Source of the DNA: Pogonophryne albipinna
Lineage: Eukaryota > Chordata > Actinopteri > Perciformes > Artedidraconidae
NCBI GenBank assembly: GCA_028583405.1
Contig: CM053264.1
Coordinates: 6,947,530-7,011,529 of the forward strand
DNA: 64,000 nucleotides
Reading direction: 5' to 3'
In this document: positions 1 through 13,347 of the stretch, piece by piece
Position numbering within the stretch: the first letter of the stretch is position 1
Layout: each line of letters begins with the position of its first letter
Position numbers and translations under genes: made by a program
The notes under the pieces: generated by a model
What the model saw: only the letters and a program-made list of their open reading frames with translations
The model's database searches: none
Told to the model about the DNA's origin: nothing

Positions 1-2159
<2,159 letters not shown>

Positions 2160-2420
2160 AGCCTGCCAGAGTAAATGCTAAAGCATTTTGCCGGAGCTTT
2201 TAGATGATGGTTACATTCCCACACAAGTAATTATGCGGCGGAGAGTCCAGAAATAAGGTTTAATTATACAGTAATCGTGTGTGATGGACACTAGGAAGTG
2301 GTGAGCAGCGCCAGACTGCAATCCATCAATGACAAACCTCTGGCCAGTTTTAATTCCTCCTCATTTGCATCCTAACCTCCACACCAAGTTGCGCAAACGC
2401 TGTTAAATGTTAATAGGACC
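2160..2420. promoter_or_regulatory. Candidate conserved noncoding element
   Basis: Complex, low-repeat, AT-rich sequence with closely spaced homeodomain-type cores (TAATTA, TTTAATTA, ATCAATGA) and no sign of coding. Its texture is that of vertebrate developmental enhancers in gene deserts. Conservation is not demonstrable from one sequence, so this is inference. Confidence 0.25.
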
Positions 2421-2440
2421 TGTCTCGCCGCTCAAAATGA

Positions 2441-2600
2441 ATGCTTAAGCCATTTTTTTTCACTCCCTCCTCTCCTTTCATCCTCTCTTTATCTATAACC
2501 CGCTCTTTTATTCCAACGTCTTCATGCCATTCTCTCCTTTCCTGTCATCCCTCCCTCCCCCCTCCTCCCTCGCTTCCTCCCTCCTCGCAGGCCTCGCCGT
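2441..2600. repeat. Pyrimidine-rich low-complexity tract
   Basis: The + strand is almost entirely C and T, with repeated CCTCC and CTCCC blocks, and the following bases turn to the GGAGGAGG-rich opposite. A frame through it encodes only a low-complexity Ser/Pro peptide and is not regarded as a gene. Confidence 0.7.
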
Positions 2601-3847
2601 GGAGGAGGCACCGAGCGGTCACAATGCACTAATTGGGAGCAACACTTACGGTTTTATCTCCCCCCACTACTAATAGCGGTCCGCGCCGAAGCAACTCACC
2701 TTAGGAGGAGGAGGAATGGATGGATGGAGGTAGGAGGAGGTGTTGGGGGGAGGGGGAGGCCTTGAATGAGAAATTCCTCCATGCAGACTGCAGCGCAGAC
2801 TCAGTGTGAGATTGGGCCCTGAAGCCATCATGGTTAATCCATATCCCGCAGGACCCCCGACTCAATTCCCTGCTTCATTAATTGAAAACGATGGCCTTTT
2901 TTTTGGTGTGAGTGAATAAAACAAGGAGCCATTTATGAAAAAAAAGCATTTTGTCTGGTTTTGTTCCTGAAGTGGCTGCAATCTCATTATGCCTCTGTGC
3001 TGCATTTCAAAATGTGCTATCATCTTTGTCTTGATTGTCTCCCAGCGTCGGGAGAGATAAATACACGCGCCGCTTTGCTGTGCTGATGCCAGGGCTGTTT
3101 TTCACCGAATCATTTGAAGTCTTATCAGCCTTTGTGGAAATAAAGCCTTTGCCTAATAAACTGTTCCACAGGCTTTGCGAGAGTAGCACATAAACACCTT
3201 TTTTCTCCCGACAACGCCATCATTAGCGCATCTTGTTCAATGCTTTACACATAATTGGAATCAACATCTATTGTTCGTGTTCTTGACCTTCCACTTGTTT
3301 TCCAGCAGACACTCAGAAACATTGTATTACTGCTGAGAGGGAATCTTAACTAGGAGAACACATGCTAAGTGCCTTTGCTTTGTTTTATCAGGGGCACATA
3401 GCTTCACTTTGAATATAACTTGAAAACCCATACCTTTCTGATTTAATGATAACAATCCCATTGTGTATTCTAACATGCAATTGCAATTAATCACATGACA
3501 ATCATATGGGAAATATGGTGAAGCACTTCTGATCTTTAACGCCTTTACTGCAACATAAGTATAAATACTCAAAATCTTGCATTTAACCGTTGTTGTGGTA
3601 GTATATGGGTGCAATATGTACAGTTTTTTTCTCAGTAATGATGAAAAACAACTCTTATGTTAAAGGTGAAGAACCCACAGAGAACTGAAGGGGAACTCGA
3701 AGCGCGTCGACCTTCGGCAGGGTTGTTTTCTTAAGTGAAAAATAATGCGTGTGCTGCCTGTGACTCAAATTCGCAACAAAATGGAATGGTGGACATACAT
3801 AGAACCATAAAACCAAACTTAACTCCTCAAATCAACATTTCACTATG
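2601..3847. other. Intergenic DNA, no gene recognised
   Basis: No coding exon seen. About 2980-3260 is unique-looking AT-rich DNA that could be regulatory. The remainder shows no repeats or motifs that I can name. Confidence 0.5.
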
Positions 3848-4291
3848 CCCCTTTTCACACCAAGGCTTTTCCCGTTCTAGCTCCGTGCTAGAGCTTTTCT
3901 GGTTCGGAACCGGTTCTTCGGTTCAGCCCCCGTCTGTTCACACCGCTCAGAGCCCGACTGGTGCTGCGTCATCGTTTGCGTCATGACGTAACCGTTTGCG
4001 TGCCTGCTTCATAAAGCCAAACCGCGCGGAAACCCCTCACATCGACAACAACAACAACAATGACCGATTGTATTGAAGCGCTACTCGTTTTGGTTTTGCT
4101 CTGTCTAAACGAAATGGAAGAAATGGGACGACTTTACTACCAACTTTACAGTCGTTACATGCTACATTCAAAAGTTCTTTACAATCATCATCATCAACTT
4201 CAACGACGATTCCGTAGGAGAACAGGAAAAAACGGTGCTTTTCAAGCTCCAGCTCCGAACCGGCCCTGGAACCGCGTTGGTGTGAAAGGGG
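3848..4291. mobile_element. Short DNA transposon / MITE, PIF-Harbinger-like
   Basis: The ends are inverted repeats: CCCCTTTTCACACCAAGGC on the left and, read on the other strand, CCCCTTTCACACCAACGC on the right. A frame starting ATG at 4060, preceded by a CAACAACAACAACA leader, gives a short peptide beginning MTDCIEALLVLVLLCLNEME followed by Tyr- and Arg-rich sequence. That looks like the N-terminus of a fish Harbinger-type transposase or accessory protein, cut off where the element closes. I could not fix a target duplication, so the superfamily is tentative. The element is internally deleted and cannot be autonomous. Confidence 0.6.
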
Positions 4292-4559
4292 AGAGTTTTG
4301 CATCTTTCAGCTCATTGTTTGGATTTTCAGGCCTGCAACCGGAAGAATGGCTCTTGTTATTGGTATAGTAGGCCTATATATTATTGAACTTTACCACCGT
4401 TTTTATGTCAAATCTGAATCTGTAGAATAATAAAATAGCACGAGTAGAACTTCTAAAACACTTTCCACCACTACATAAAGTGATGGATCAATTGAATAAA
4501 AAATATGTAACTGAAAATTCACAAAGCTCTGTACTGAAGATGTAGATGTAGTATAAACT

Positions 4560-4960
4560 AAATTTGCCTCACCTATTGCTGATGCATTCAGATTCTGTCT
4601 GCTTTACAAGAACACCTCCCATGCAAATGGTGGTCTTGATTATGCTAATATTATGTTAATGGAGACCATCGTTAATAATGCATGATGTTGGCATATTGAT
4701 AATGCAGTGCATTTATTGTCATGCAAATGATATGTTGGACGGCTTATTAATTGACACTTATCAGAGAATGAGCTTTGATTTGGTGGAAAATAATAATTAA
4801 TAATGTGATTCATTCACTTTTATCTAAAGGGTGTCACTCACTTCAGATCAGAGATGTTCTTTAGTTTTAACAGCTGGCTGTTATCAATCTGGTTCTCTCT
4901 TAAGAGGCTCCTGTGCAGCCATCATCGGGATTCAAAGGCGTCAAAAACCTGATCCATTTG
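4560..4960. promoter_or_regulatory. Candidate enhancer with paired POU octamers
   Basis: Two exact ATGCAAAT octamers lie at 4621-4628 and 4721-4728, 100 bases apart. Around them are repeated TTAATGG, TTAATAATG, GATAATGC and TTATTAATTGAC motifs. The block is free of repeats and reading frames. POU/homeodomain-rich AT blocks of this kind are typical of deeply conserved noncoding elements. Function is inferred only. Confidence 0.35.
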
Positions 4961-6422
4961 ATCGCGCAGCCCCCATGCTAACGGGGAGTCAGACGTGAGT
5001 CATCCTCACTCCGATGCCCACCTCCCTCGGCAGAAAAGAAACTTAAAACGAGCCTTTCGAGAGTCACGGGAAGGTACCTTCAGAAACACTCTTTTTTTGT
5101 GTGTGTTGTCAGATCAGCGGCGCTTGTGGAGTGTTCACAGGCACTCGGGGATGGGCTGTCGTGTTAGCGCTGAGTGGCAGACCACCGACTGACAGCCAGC
5201 CAGGTTGTCTCTGGAGGATTCCTACCGAGGAGGTGTCGCTGAGTGAACTATCAGGCACTGTGATGTGCATTAGGCTGTGCACGAGACCTCTACAAACACA
5301 CGTTTTTTCAGAGTTTTTATTATAAGAGATTCATTAGCCGTCTACTTTTTTTCAGATCATCACTCATGAAAGCCTTACATCTTCTTTGACAGTGATGGAC
5401 AGGTTGAAATAACTCCCTGATTGATTTTATAACAGCACATCCTGGACCAACACAATCATGTGTTACTGTAAGGAAAATCCCCGTCTGATTTTCCACCACA
5501 GTGTTGGAGGTGCACTTTCCTACGTGATTTTCTCCCGGCTATAATGCCACATCGTGTATAACTACCGATGGAGACATCCAATTAGTAGCCAGTCAGGCTG
5601 TGTTAGCTTAGTTAAGAACACACACCTACACACACACACATCACACGTGTGCACATGTACAAACACACACACCCACACACAGGCATGGATGCAGAGGGAA
5701 AATGCACACAACCACTTGCTGTTTCCACATGAGTACACTCAGTAGAGAGGGGGGATGGGAGACCAGAGAGCGGGGATCGTGGCGGCAGCGGCGGCGATGG
5801 TGGTGGGGGTGCGGTGGTGGTGGCAATCTCACCCAATCATGTGTGCTGGGAATGACTTCATTAGGAGGCCCTGTAGAAGTCCGGTGTCTGGGAATTGCGT
5901 TTGCGCCGGGGATTGGAGGCAGGAATGGAACGCAGGGGGGAAACAGGAATGAGTCCTGAATCCCTCTTTTATCTGCCGCGTGATGGAGAGATCCAAATCA
6001 ACAGCTGTCAGTCAGGTGGACCCCAGGGCGAAGGCCTCTGGCGAAGGGGGAGGATGAGGCTGAGGGTGGGACGGAAAGGGGAGATTTGGAGGAGGTCTGA
6101 CGGGGGGTGGGGTTGGCTAGGACAGAGCCTGACTGACGGGGTGAGTATCAACAGAGCAGCTTCCTCCACAGGTTCATCACAGCAGCTCCTGGGCTAACAG
6201 GTGGGTGATTTGCATTATCTGAAATCAGGAGCATTTGCAAATATACGGTGTTGGCCCATGCTTGGTAAAAGATAGAAGTAAAAATCTATTTGCAAAATTA
6301 AGAACATCATTCATTTAATATTTTAGTTTGGCTTAAAACTTTGGGTTAAATAATAGATCATGCTTTGGGCTGAAATAGGTAAGTTAAGCTACGTGAGCTA
6401 AAGTATGCTACACAAGTGAAAG
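4961..6422. other. Intergenic DNA with GC-richer stretch, no gene recognised
   Basis: Contains a broken CA-rich tract at about 5618-5685 and a G-rich GGTGG/GGCGG low-complexity stretch at about 5745-5825. Frames across it give Gly/Arg or Pro/His low-complexity peptides and are not credible genes. Confidence 0.5.
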
Positions 6423-6690
6423 AGGCCATAATATGCTCCTTGTGGTTTCCCCTTCCTGTAGTGTGTTAAATAGGATTTTGTGCATGGCAACGGTCTGCAA
6501 AGGCTAAAATCCAAAGTGAGTTTCTCTCCCACACACTCCCCCCCTGCCTGACACGCCTCCATTGGACCCCTTTGTTTACTTCAGTAACATAGTGACATCA
6601 CTACGAAACACTCGGGCTTCTATTGGCTAGCGCTCCAACATATGTACGTGAGGGGTGTCATGAAGGTAACCCTGACCATTAGCTGTAAGA
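6423..6690 (+). mobile_element. THAP-related interspersed repeat, copy 1 (fragment)
   Basis: From GAGGCCATAATATGCTCC through CTTCCTGTAGTGTGTT, GTGCATGGCAACGGTCTGC, the CCTCCATTGGA block and TTTACTTC, this aligns piece by piece with the repeat beginning at 8693 (GGCCCATGTCATGC, GTGTGTTATGAAGG, GCATGTAAACGGTCTGC, TTTACTTCC). It is therefore a second, diverged copy of that family. The boundaries are approximate and no intact terminal repeats were found. Confidence 0.5.
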
Positions 6691-7236
6691 AGTAGAACGT
6701 CACTTCTTTAACATGGCTTTTGATTCACTTTAGCCAACTTTTTCCCCCCTTAATTGTCTCTTTATAACGTTACAAACAATTGTAAGTCTTACATTTTTCA
6801 TAAAAACAGGCAGGAACAAGCTAATGCTAATTATGTATTCCTTTATGTATTTATTCAACATTACAGATAGTGCGGATATATTTAAGAGACGTGTTAGTGT
6901 AGTCCCCAGAAAGCCTTCTTTCAAAGTTTTATTTAGAGGATATCCAACAGCCTATATTCCTCATTACTGTATAAAAGCAGGCTATTATGTAAATGGTATA
7001 TTTCTCGTACTCGAATCCCTATAATAAACCCAACACCCCCTGCTATCGGCGACTTGTGCTCCGAGATGAGGGGGAGTAGAGTAGATGCAGAGAGAGGTGA
7101 GTGTGTTTGAGCAGCGCGAAGGTCACTCCAGATTGAGAAGTTTGTCAAAATGTGATGACATCAGCAGTCTGTAAACTGTTATTGGCCCTTGCTGAGCGTC
7201 GTCCAAAGCGTCTGAAATTACACAAAAAGAGAGAAA

Positions 7237-7252
7237 ACACACACACACACAC
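7237..7252. repeat. Short (CA)n tract
   Basis: About eight CA units. A minor simple repeat inside otherwise unremarkable sequence. Confidence 0.8.
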
Positions 7253-7459
7253 TGACCGCCACCGCTCTGCCAGAAATGATTGCCTCCGATGTTTCTTTTT
7301 TTTATTCTCCCATCTCCCCTTGTTCACCCATGCCTTCCCTCCTCCTCCTCCTCACCACCACCACCAACAACAACATAACCCCCCTCCCCCACTGTCTTTC
7401 TGTCTCGTACTGTCGAAGGCAGACTGCCAGATATGTGTAAGCTACCAGGAAAGAAGGAT

Positions 7460-8330
7460 CAGGATTTAATGACATTAAACATGCTTTTTATGCTCAATAA
7501 GAGGCCTATATTATGATTGATCCGAGACAGTCAACACTTAATCCAGACACAAATGGAATCGTCTGTCACTGAGTCTATTGAGTCATCAATATCCGCTGTA
7601 GTTATTTCTCTTTTTCCCCCCTCCTGGATCGTTTACAGTGAGTAATCATCTGTCTGGTCGCTCACGTCTCGGGGGTTTGATCAGATAGCGCTTTTGAACA
7701 CTGGCGGAAACCTGCCTGACAATCCAACAAGCCACTCACTGAAGATTGAGAGGGCCCCATTATGTCGGCTGCCCGTGGCCATATCAGAAGGCTTTTCTTC
7801 TCCATCCTCTCGCCTCTACATAACACACAGCGGTAAATAAATCACAGCGCCGACTCTGTTTATCGATCGGCCCCGCTGCGAGCTCTTTTTTTTCCCTCTT
7901 CCCCCATGTCTGCTTGTTCTTCTCCGCGGGATGAATTGTTGCTTTGTGTATTGAGTTGGGCGAGATTGTCAAAACACAAGAGGTGCTGTGTCAAAACAAA
8001 AAGGAGACGGGGAGAATGGGAATACGCTCCGACTGCATGACCCGCGGTGTGATGCCGCATACTTAGCCTCGATTAGGCTCTGTATTAATCGAAATAATTT
8101 CAATTAGTGGCAGCATTTGCGCTTGCCTTCCTGGAGGGGAGGCCTGCGCCCTGCTGGGACTACTCTATCGGTGCCATTGTTTCAGGCAAGATCAATTAGT
8201 TACAGAGGAGTAAATGAAGCCATTCCGAATACTTATTTAACCAAGACGTGCATACAGCTCAATTAAGTACAGCCCCGGAAATTCAGTGGATTCAGTGGTG
8301 GCTACAACATTGATTGGGTGGAATAAGTTA
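7460..8330. promoter_or_regulatory. Candidate conserved noncoding cluster
   Basis: Repeat-free sequence with clustered homeodomain-like motifs: TTATGATTGATC, GAGTAATCATC, TTTGATCAGATAG, GATTAATCG-type palindromes and repeated CAATTAG/TCAATTAA. A polypyrimidine patch interrupts it near 7885-7905. No coding potential is seen. The enhancer reading is inferred from texture and from its place upstream of kcnh7. Confidence 0.28.
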
Positions 8331-8775
8331 ATTGTTCTTTTAAATTTAGATTTAATTAGACTGATAACACTTCTGTTTAAATCACGTTTTTGCCAATAAT
8401 GGCAAATTAAAAAGTGAGATAGTGGATCTAATTCAGTTCATACAATAGGTTTCTATCCATATAATCCTCTGTTACGAATGGCTTCATCACAATCAGCAAC
8501 AACAGTTTCCACCTGCACCAGTCACATGACTCCTCCTCCACCTGCTCACCTGTTTCCACTTTAGCTCGTCAGCCCTGCAGTTTATGACCAGGCCGGTTCC
8601 TCTCGGTCCCTCTCAGACCATCAGAGCTGGCATGTGCCTCAGCTCTCAAGAAACCACAATCTGATTCTTACCCTGTGCATTTACCTTTCTTTAAAGGGCC
8701 CATGTCATGCTTTTCCGGTTATTACCCGTCCCCTTGTGTGTTATGAAGGTTTGTATGCATGTAAACGGTCTGCAG

Positions 8776-9675
8776 TAGTGATGGTGAGATGAAGCCTTAT
8801 GAAGCTTTGAAGCTTTCCAGCCAATTGGTTCGCAAAAGGGTTCATCTCATGAGGCTTCATCATGGGCTTCATTTGAACACAAACCCCCTGTTGGTCAAAG
8901 TGTGTAAAACAGGCAGATTGGACATCTCAACAGTGTGCTCTCTCTCATACCGAGTTCCCAATGAGTAAAGCCTTAGAATAACTCTAAACAATGAACATAA
9001 AATCCTATTTTCATGTTAACAATATTGTTTATATTCCAGTTGAATGATTGTGATTGAAAAGCCTAAGGAGGCTGGTAAACATTGCAAAGAGAGATTTGTA
9101 TTCCTTTATAATATTCATAAACTTAACCATGTTGTAGCCTGAGAAAGGCTAAACCATATCAAAGAATACATTTATTAACTACATTATCTCATTTAGCTGT
9201 AGCTTTTATAAACAACAAAAAAGACGTGTTGTTCAGTCGTTGAACCAGGGACCCTGCGGTCATGAGTCAACTGCTTTCCAGCTGAGCCACAGCACACACA
9301 TTAAAGCTCCCTGAAAACACTGCAACATATTTATTCCTGTATTTATTCATGTTTTTATTCCTACATTTATTTATGCTTGTATCTATTTATAGTTATGACA
9401 TGTTCCGACCTCTATATAAGTGAGGGTCTGAGCTCTTTTTTAATTCCATTCCATTCCATGATTCTTATTATACATCCATGGGTATTATGAGGGTTCAACC
9501 GATCGGAATCGCTTCCTGAAGCAGTCACGTGGTATCGGCAGGCAGCGAGGCTTCGTTTGTCATCGATGAGGTCACTGGCCCAAAACGATACAAGCCTCGA
9601 TACAAGGTTCACAAAAAGCTTCGGGGATTACTCGACACACGCTCCGAAGCCTCGGCGAAATACATAACATCACTA
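8776..9675. mobile_element. hAT-superfamily DNA transposon, non-autonomous
   Basis: Starts TAGTGATG and ends CATCACTA, perfect 8-base inverted termini. It is flanked by an exact 8-bp duplication GTCTGCAG at 8768-8775 and 9676-9683. An 8-bp duplication plus TAGTGATG ends is diagnostic of hAT. The interior has no transposase frame, but subterminal sequence is rich in GAAGC/GCTTC motifs on both sides (ATGAAGCC, GAAGCTTT; CTTCGGGG, CGAAGCC), as expected of transposase-binding repeats. It also carries a tRNA-like segment. Confidence 0.9.
9240..9294 (-). repeat. tRNA-like (SINE-type) segment inside the hAT
   Basis: On the minus strand there is a perfect A-box match (TGGCTCAGCTGG), an anticodon-arm-like stretch GTTGACTCATGACC, and a B-box-like GGTTCAACGAC at normal tRNA spacing. 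A functional tRNA gene is unlikely because the acceptor stem does not pair and the B box is degraded. It is best read as the tRNA-derived head of a SINE, or a tRNA pseudogene, carried by the element. Confidence 0.5.
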
Positions 9676-9830
9676 GTCTGCAGAGTCAAAAACCCTCAAA
9701 GTACACCCTGTAGCGAGTAAAACTCTAACACAGTCTATGCTGCCCCAAAACGCCTCGTTGGAGATTTCTCATTTTGCATTGTTTACTTCCTGGGTACTGT
9801 GACGTGTGAATACCCAGAGGCCACACCCTC

Positions 9831-9961
9831 TGTCAGCATTTCACGAAACAAAGCTTCACAAACCTTTCAGCGATCCATGCCGGATATGTAAAGCGTAGGG
9901 CACTGAAGAACGATGCTGTTCCTACTTTGTTTGGACCAGCGGGAGATTCGGGTACACAACC
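9831..9961 (+). pseudogene. THAP-domain exon relic of a transposase
   Basis: One frame reads CQHF, then TKQSFTNL, a Gly-Tyr pair, and LKNDAVPTLFGP, ending at a consensus splice donor (CCT|GTAAGT at 9961). THAP domains are C2CH zinc fingers whose second half has the pattern C-x2-H-F, a Phe, then an R-x-LK-x2-AVPT-I/L-F box; all these parts are visible in order. The C-to-H spacing is one residue short. No N-terminal half or remaining transposase is seen, so this is a relic within the repeat copy at 8693. The Kolobok and P-element lineages carry THAP domains; I cannot decide between them. Confidence 0.6.
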
Positions 9962-10437
9962 TGTAAGTATTCATTGTTGTTTGTGTATTTATGATGTTTA
10001 AAACAAACAAGGTATCTACCACGACTGTTTAAATGGGTAAACGTTTTTCGGGCTGCTAAGTTGGGATCGCGGAGAAATGCTCTCCACAGACCCATGCTCA
10101 CAGCGTTTTAACCTTTTTCTTACTCAATATCAAGCCACACTTATTGTTTTTACTTCGGCTGTGAGTGTTTGTGAGTGCTCAGGATGAGTTTCGCTTGTTC
10201 TCGCTGTATCGCCGACCCGGAAACCTGTTGACTCCTCGCAGCAGATCGCAGCAACGAGCCTCGCAAACGTCCCGACCAATCAGAGCCACTGGGCTCACAG
10301 GGAAGGGGGGGGCAGGAGCTCCAACAAGCCGTTTAGGACAGAGAGTGAATACACATACTTTACAGAGATGCTGTATGAGAAACCAATGTGAGTTTGGAAA
10401 ATTGCACAATTTAAAATCTATTTTTTATTAACCTTAA

Positions 10438-11576
10438 AGGGGGGGTAGGTAAGTTTGAGAAACCGGCTCGAGATACACTTTTTGTTATATTCCATGGAAT
10501 GCTCTTAACATCCCGATAGCAATGCATATCTTAAGTGCTTTGACAAAAAATCCATAAAAAAATGTCATCTGTGGAAGCCGTAATACTGTAAAAAGTACGA
10601 CCAATCCGTTTAGCCGGCTGGATTGCCGTCCTGTCTGTCAGCCTTCCATCTCGTGCACGCACAAATGTATCTCGTGCCCTCATTGGGCGTGCCGTCATTG
10701 GGCGTGCATTGCAGCAGTACTTCAATGACTCGCCAGCAACAGGCGGCCACTTTCACCATGGCAGAGTTAGGTTCAACATCGTCTACTGGTGGCAAAAGAA
10801 ATAATGTAACGGAGCAAATTAGGAACAAAAACAAAGTGGAAACTAGGAGAATTCAACCAGAGTCAATATCGGAGTTGCTTTTCAACGATGGCGACTACTG
10901 ATGCAACCACACCTATGGGGGTTATTCCCTATCTTTATTCAAGAGCGTGGTATTTAAATTTGAGAGCATACTTTATGTATTTATTTCCTCAAACCCTGTC
11001 CTCGCACTCAAATAGTGCCTGCTTGCACTTAGATTTGCTCTGCTTCTGCTCAAACTGTACGCTTGCACTCAGATATATTGCTGTTTACGGATTTTTTCTG
11101 CTCTCAGATTTATTCTCTGCGCGCTCGAAACTTTTGTGCAACAATCCTGTCAAAATCCCTCAACCAATAGGAGGTCAGGTGTCCTTGCGGGTGCGTTCGT
11201 TTTATTTATTACAGCGTCCCGTAAGGGCGGTTACTCTTTGGTTTGTCTTTGGTGCGATGACAGGGTTTGAGTGAAGGAAATCAATAAAGTATGCTCTCAA
11301 ATGTAAATACCACGCTCTTGAATAAAGATAGGGAATAACCCCCATACACACCGAGTTGAAATCTGACGCCGTGGTCGCTCTTTTTCTCTTGGACAGGTTT
11401 TGTATGGTTTACAATTCCCCTGAACTATATAGCCAACCTAAGTCATGTGCGCGTTCATGTGTGTTGGAGGAGGTGCTCTGTAAGGAAGTCTGAAGGAAGG
11501 GGCGGATTCTTTTCGGCTGTGTACTTTCAAATTTTAGTGCACTCGAGCCGGTTTCTGAAACTTACCTACCCCCCCT
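10438..11576. mobile_element. TTAA-duplicating DNA transposon (piggyBac/Kolobok-like), non-autonomous
   Basis: The termini are near-perfect inverted repeats of about 35 bases starting AGGGGGGGTAGGTAAGTTT and continuing AGAAACCGGCTCGAG, seen at both ends. The flanks are TTAA at 10434-10437 and 11577-11580, the target duplication of piggyBac and Kolobok elements. Inside, a 47-codon frame with good initiation context (ATG at 10758, ending 10901) begins MAELGSTSSTGGK and is probably a remnant of the transposase N-terminus. A second transposon is nested at 10914-11346. Confidence 0.85.
10914..11346. mobile_element. Nested DNA transposon with long TIRs and 6-bp duplication
   Basis: It opens TATGGGGGTTATTCCC and closes with the reverse complement. 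Inverted similarity extends roughly 100 bases on each side, including the ACCACGCTCTTGAATAAAG part and the CAAACCCTGTC part. CACACC flanks both ends (10908-10913 and 11347-11352). The centre holds short repeats of the type GCTTGCACTCAGAT. No transposase frame is present. A 6-bp duplication does not fit the common superfamilies, so I leave it unassigned. Confidence 0.75.
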
Positions 11577-11580
11577 TTAA

Positions 11581-13097
11581 CCAAGGCTCATAGTCCTAAT
11601 CCTAACCACTGCTGAAACACACTATAGCTGCTGTGCACTGATATTGTAGAAAACAAGAATTAGTTTACACAGAATTGACACGTCCTCATACCTCACTGAC
11701 TCCCAAATGTACATATGTATGACCATTCATTCTAATGCTGTAAAATCATTTTAAACATGTGCTTAACATTGGAACTACTTGGTTTCGTTGAAGGAACAAA
11801 CCTACTTATTAAGGAATTATTGTAGCATCAGTTTAATTGAATGGATGCAAATACGTGAGTTACTGTAGTGCTTTAGCACATGCCACGGTATGTGACGTGC
11901 TACTTTAAAATATATGAACGTTTGGATTTTTGCTTTCAAATTGGACATAAACAGGCCACTTGGGTATTAGTCTTGCGCTTGTTCAAAGTGGATTGAATAA
12001 GGCAATGTAAACAATTTTGATCAAGTGAAGTCAACACTGATTCATATTTGATAAAATGCCTATCTGTGGATATTCTTCAATCCCTGCATCAGTGAAAGGG
12101 TTAAGCAAGGTGGGTTCCCGAGGCAGAAAACGTCCTATGACTAGCAATCAGCTCTAATAAGATCCATCTCCTCTTTAAAGACTGAGTGAAAAGCCCTAAA
12201 TCCATTCGGAACACAGTCAAAGGGGAGATAGGAGAAGGAGCCATGTGCCGTCATGTCCCTCTCCCCCCCCCTCTCTGCTTCTATCTCTTTACTCCCCCCT
12301 CCACTTCATTATCATGACCAGGTTATCCCAGCAGCCGAGTGAATCTGGAGCACAAATGAATTAAGGGAGAATTAAGGAGACGGTGCAAAGTGAAGCCTTT
12401 CCAAATCTCGGCACAGATGAAAGTGGGGACCGTTCATACATGCCCCCCCCCCCACTATACGCAGAGTCGTGGATGTGGAGTTTGTCCTCACCTTGCTTCT
12501 GGGCCTCGTGCCAAGCACAACTTCCTGCAGTCCTCGGACAATGCTACACAATGGCGCTTAACGTAAACCCCCCCACCCTCCCAGTTTATAATATCAGCTG
12601 GGGAAACGTTTTTCAAAGGACTCTGCATTATATTCTACAGTAAGTATGTTTTGAAATGCAAATGGTATGAGCGGGAAAGGGGGGGGATATTTTTCTGTAT
12701 ATTGCGGAGGACACAGCAGAGAAGTGTGACATTGAAATTGTTCAGTAGAATGTGAAAATGTGACTTTCTCTCCGACGACCTCAGCTTCATTTCCCAGGTG
12801 ATGCAAGTTTCCACCATGAGGGAAGGTTTTCTAAACATATGCTCGAGTTGGCAGAGATACATGAAACCAATTGTGTTTAAAATGTTTAAATTGGGCTGTA
12901 AAGTATCATGTCCTTAGTATTAGCTTGGAATCTAGGCGTTTTAATGACATGATAAAGAGTTTACACTCTACAATGACACAGCATTGGGTCAATGATGTTG
13001 GATTTGGTTTGACCTCTTTCAGACAAAAAAGACAACATACAAATACAATCTTTGTAGCGACTAAACTCCCAATGAATGAAGTCGCTAAGAGGCTAAG
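11581..13097. other. Intergenic DNA, no gene recognised
   Basis: No coding exon seen. A C/T-rich patch lies at about 12260-12305 and a run of C at about 12443-12453. The rest is unremarkable AT-rich DNA. Confidence 0.5.
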
Positions 13098-13347
13098 GTG
13101 CTGTTTACACGAGAACGCAAACGGTTGTATCCGCTACTTTTCTCTTTCGTATAGACCGTTTGATCACACGAGGCCGTAACGGAAATGCGGAAACGGACCC
13201 CGCAAACGATAACGGGTGCCAAGGTGGATAGATCTGCAAACGGAACGCTCTGGGGGGCCAAACGGCTCCTTGTGTACGCCCTATATGACCATTTCCTGAT
13301 AACGATTAAGCCATAGCCCCACCTCTCCCCAACTCTGCTGCTCACTG

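Larger units (their letters stand above)
8693..9990 (+). mobile_element. THAP-related interspersed repeat, copy 2, split by a hAT
   Basis: Begins about AAAGGGCCCATGTCATGC and resumes after the inserted hAT element at 9684 with AGTCAAAAACCCTC. It matches copy 1 at 6423 in order and orientation. The distal part encodes the C-terminal half of a THAP zinc-finger domain, suggesting an internally deleted P- or Kolobok-like transposon. The right end is not defined; related-looking sequence (ACCAATCAGAGCC) continues to about 10430, where a TTAA element begins. Confidence 0.55.

Noticed and set aside
9240..9294. Functional tRNA gene
   Set aside because: The A box is good, but the acceptor stem does not pair and the B box departs from consensus.
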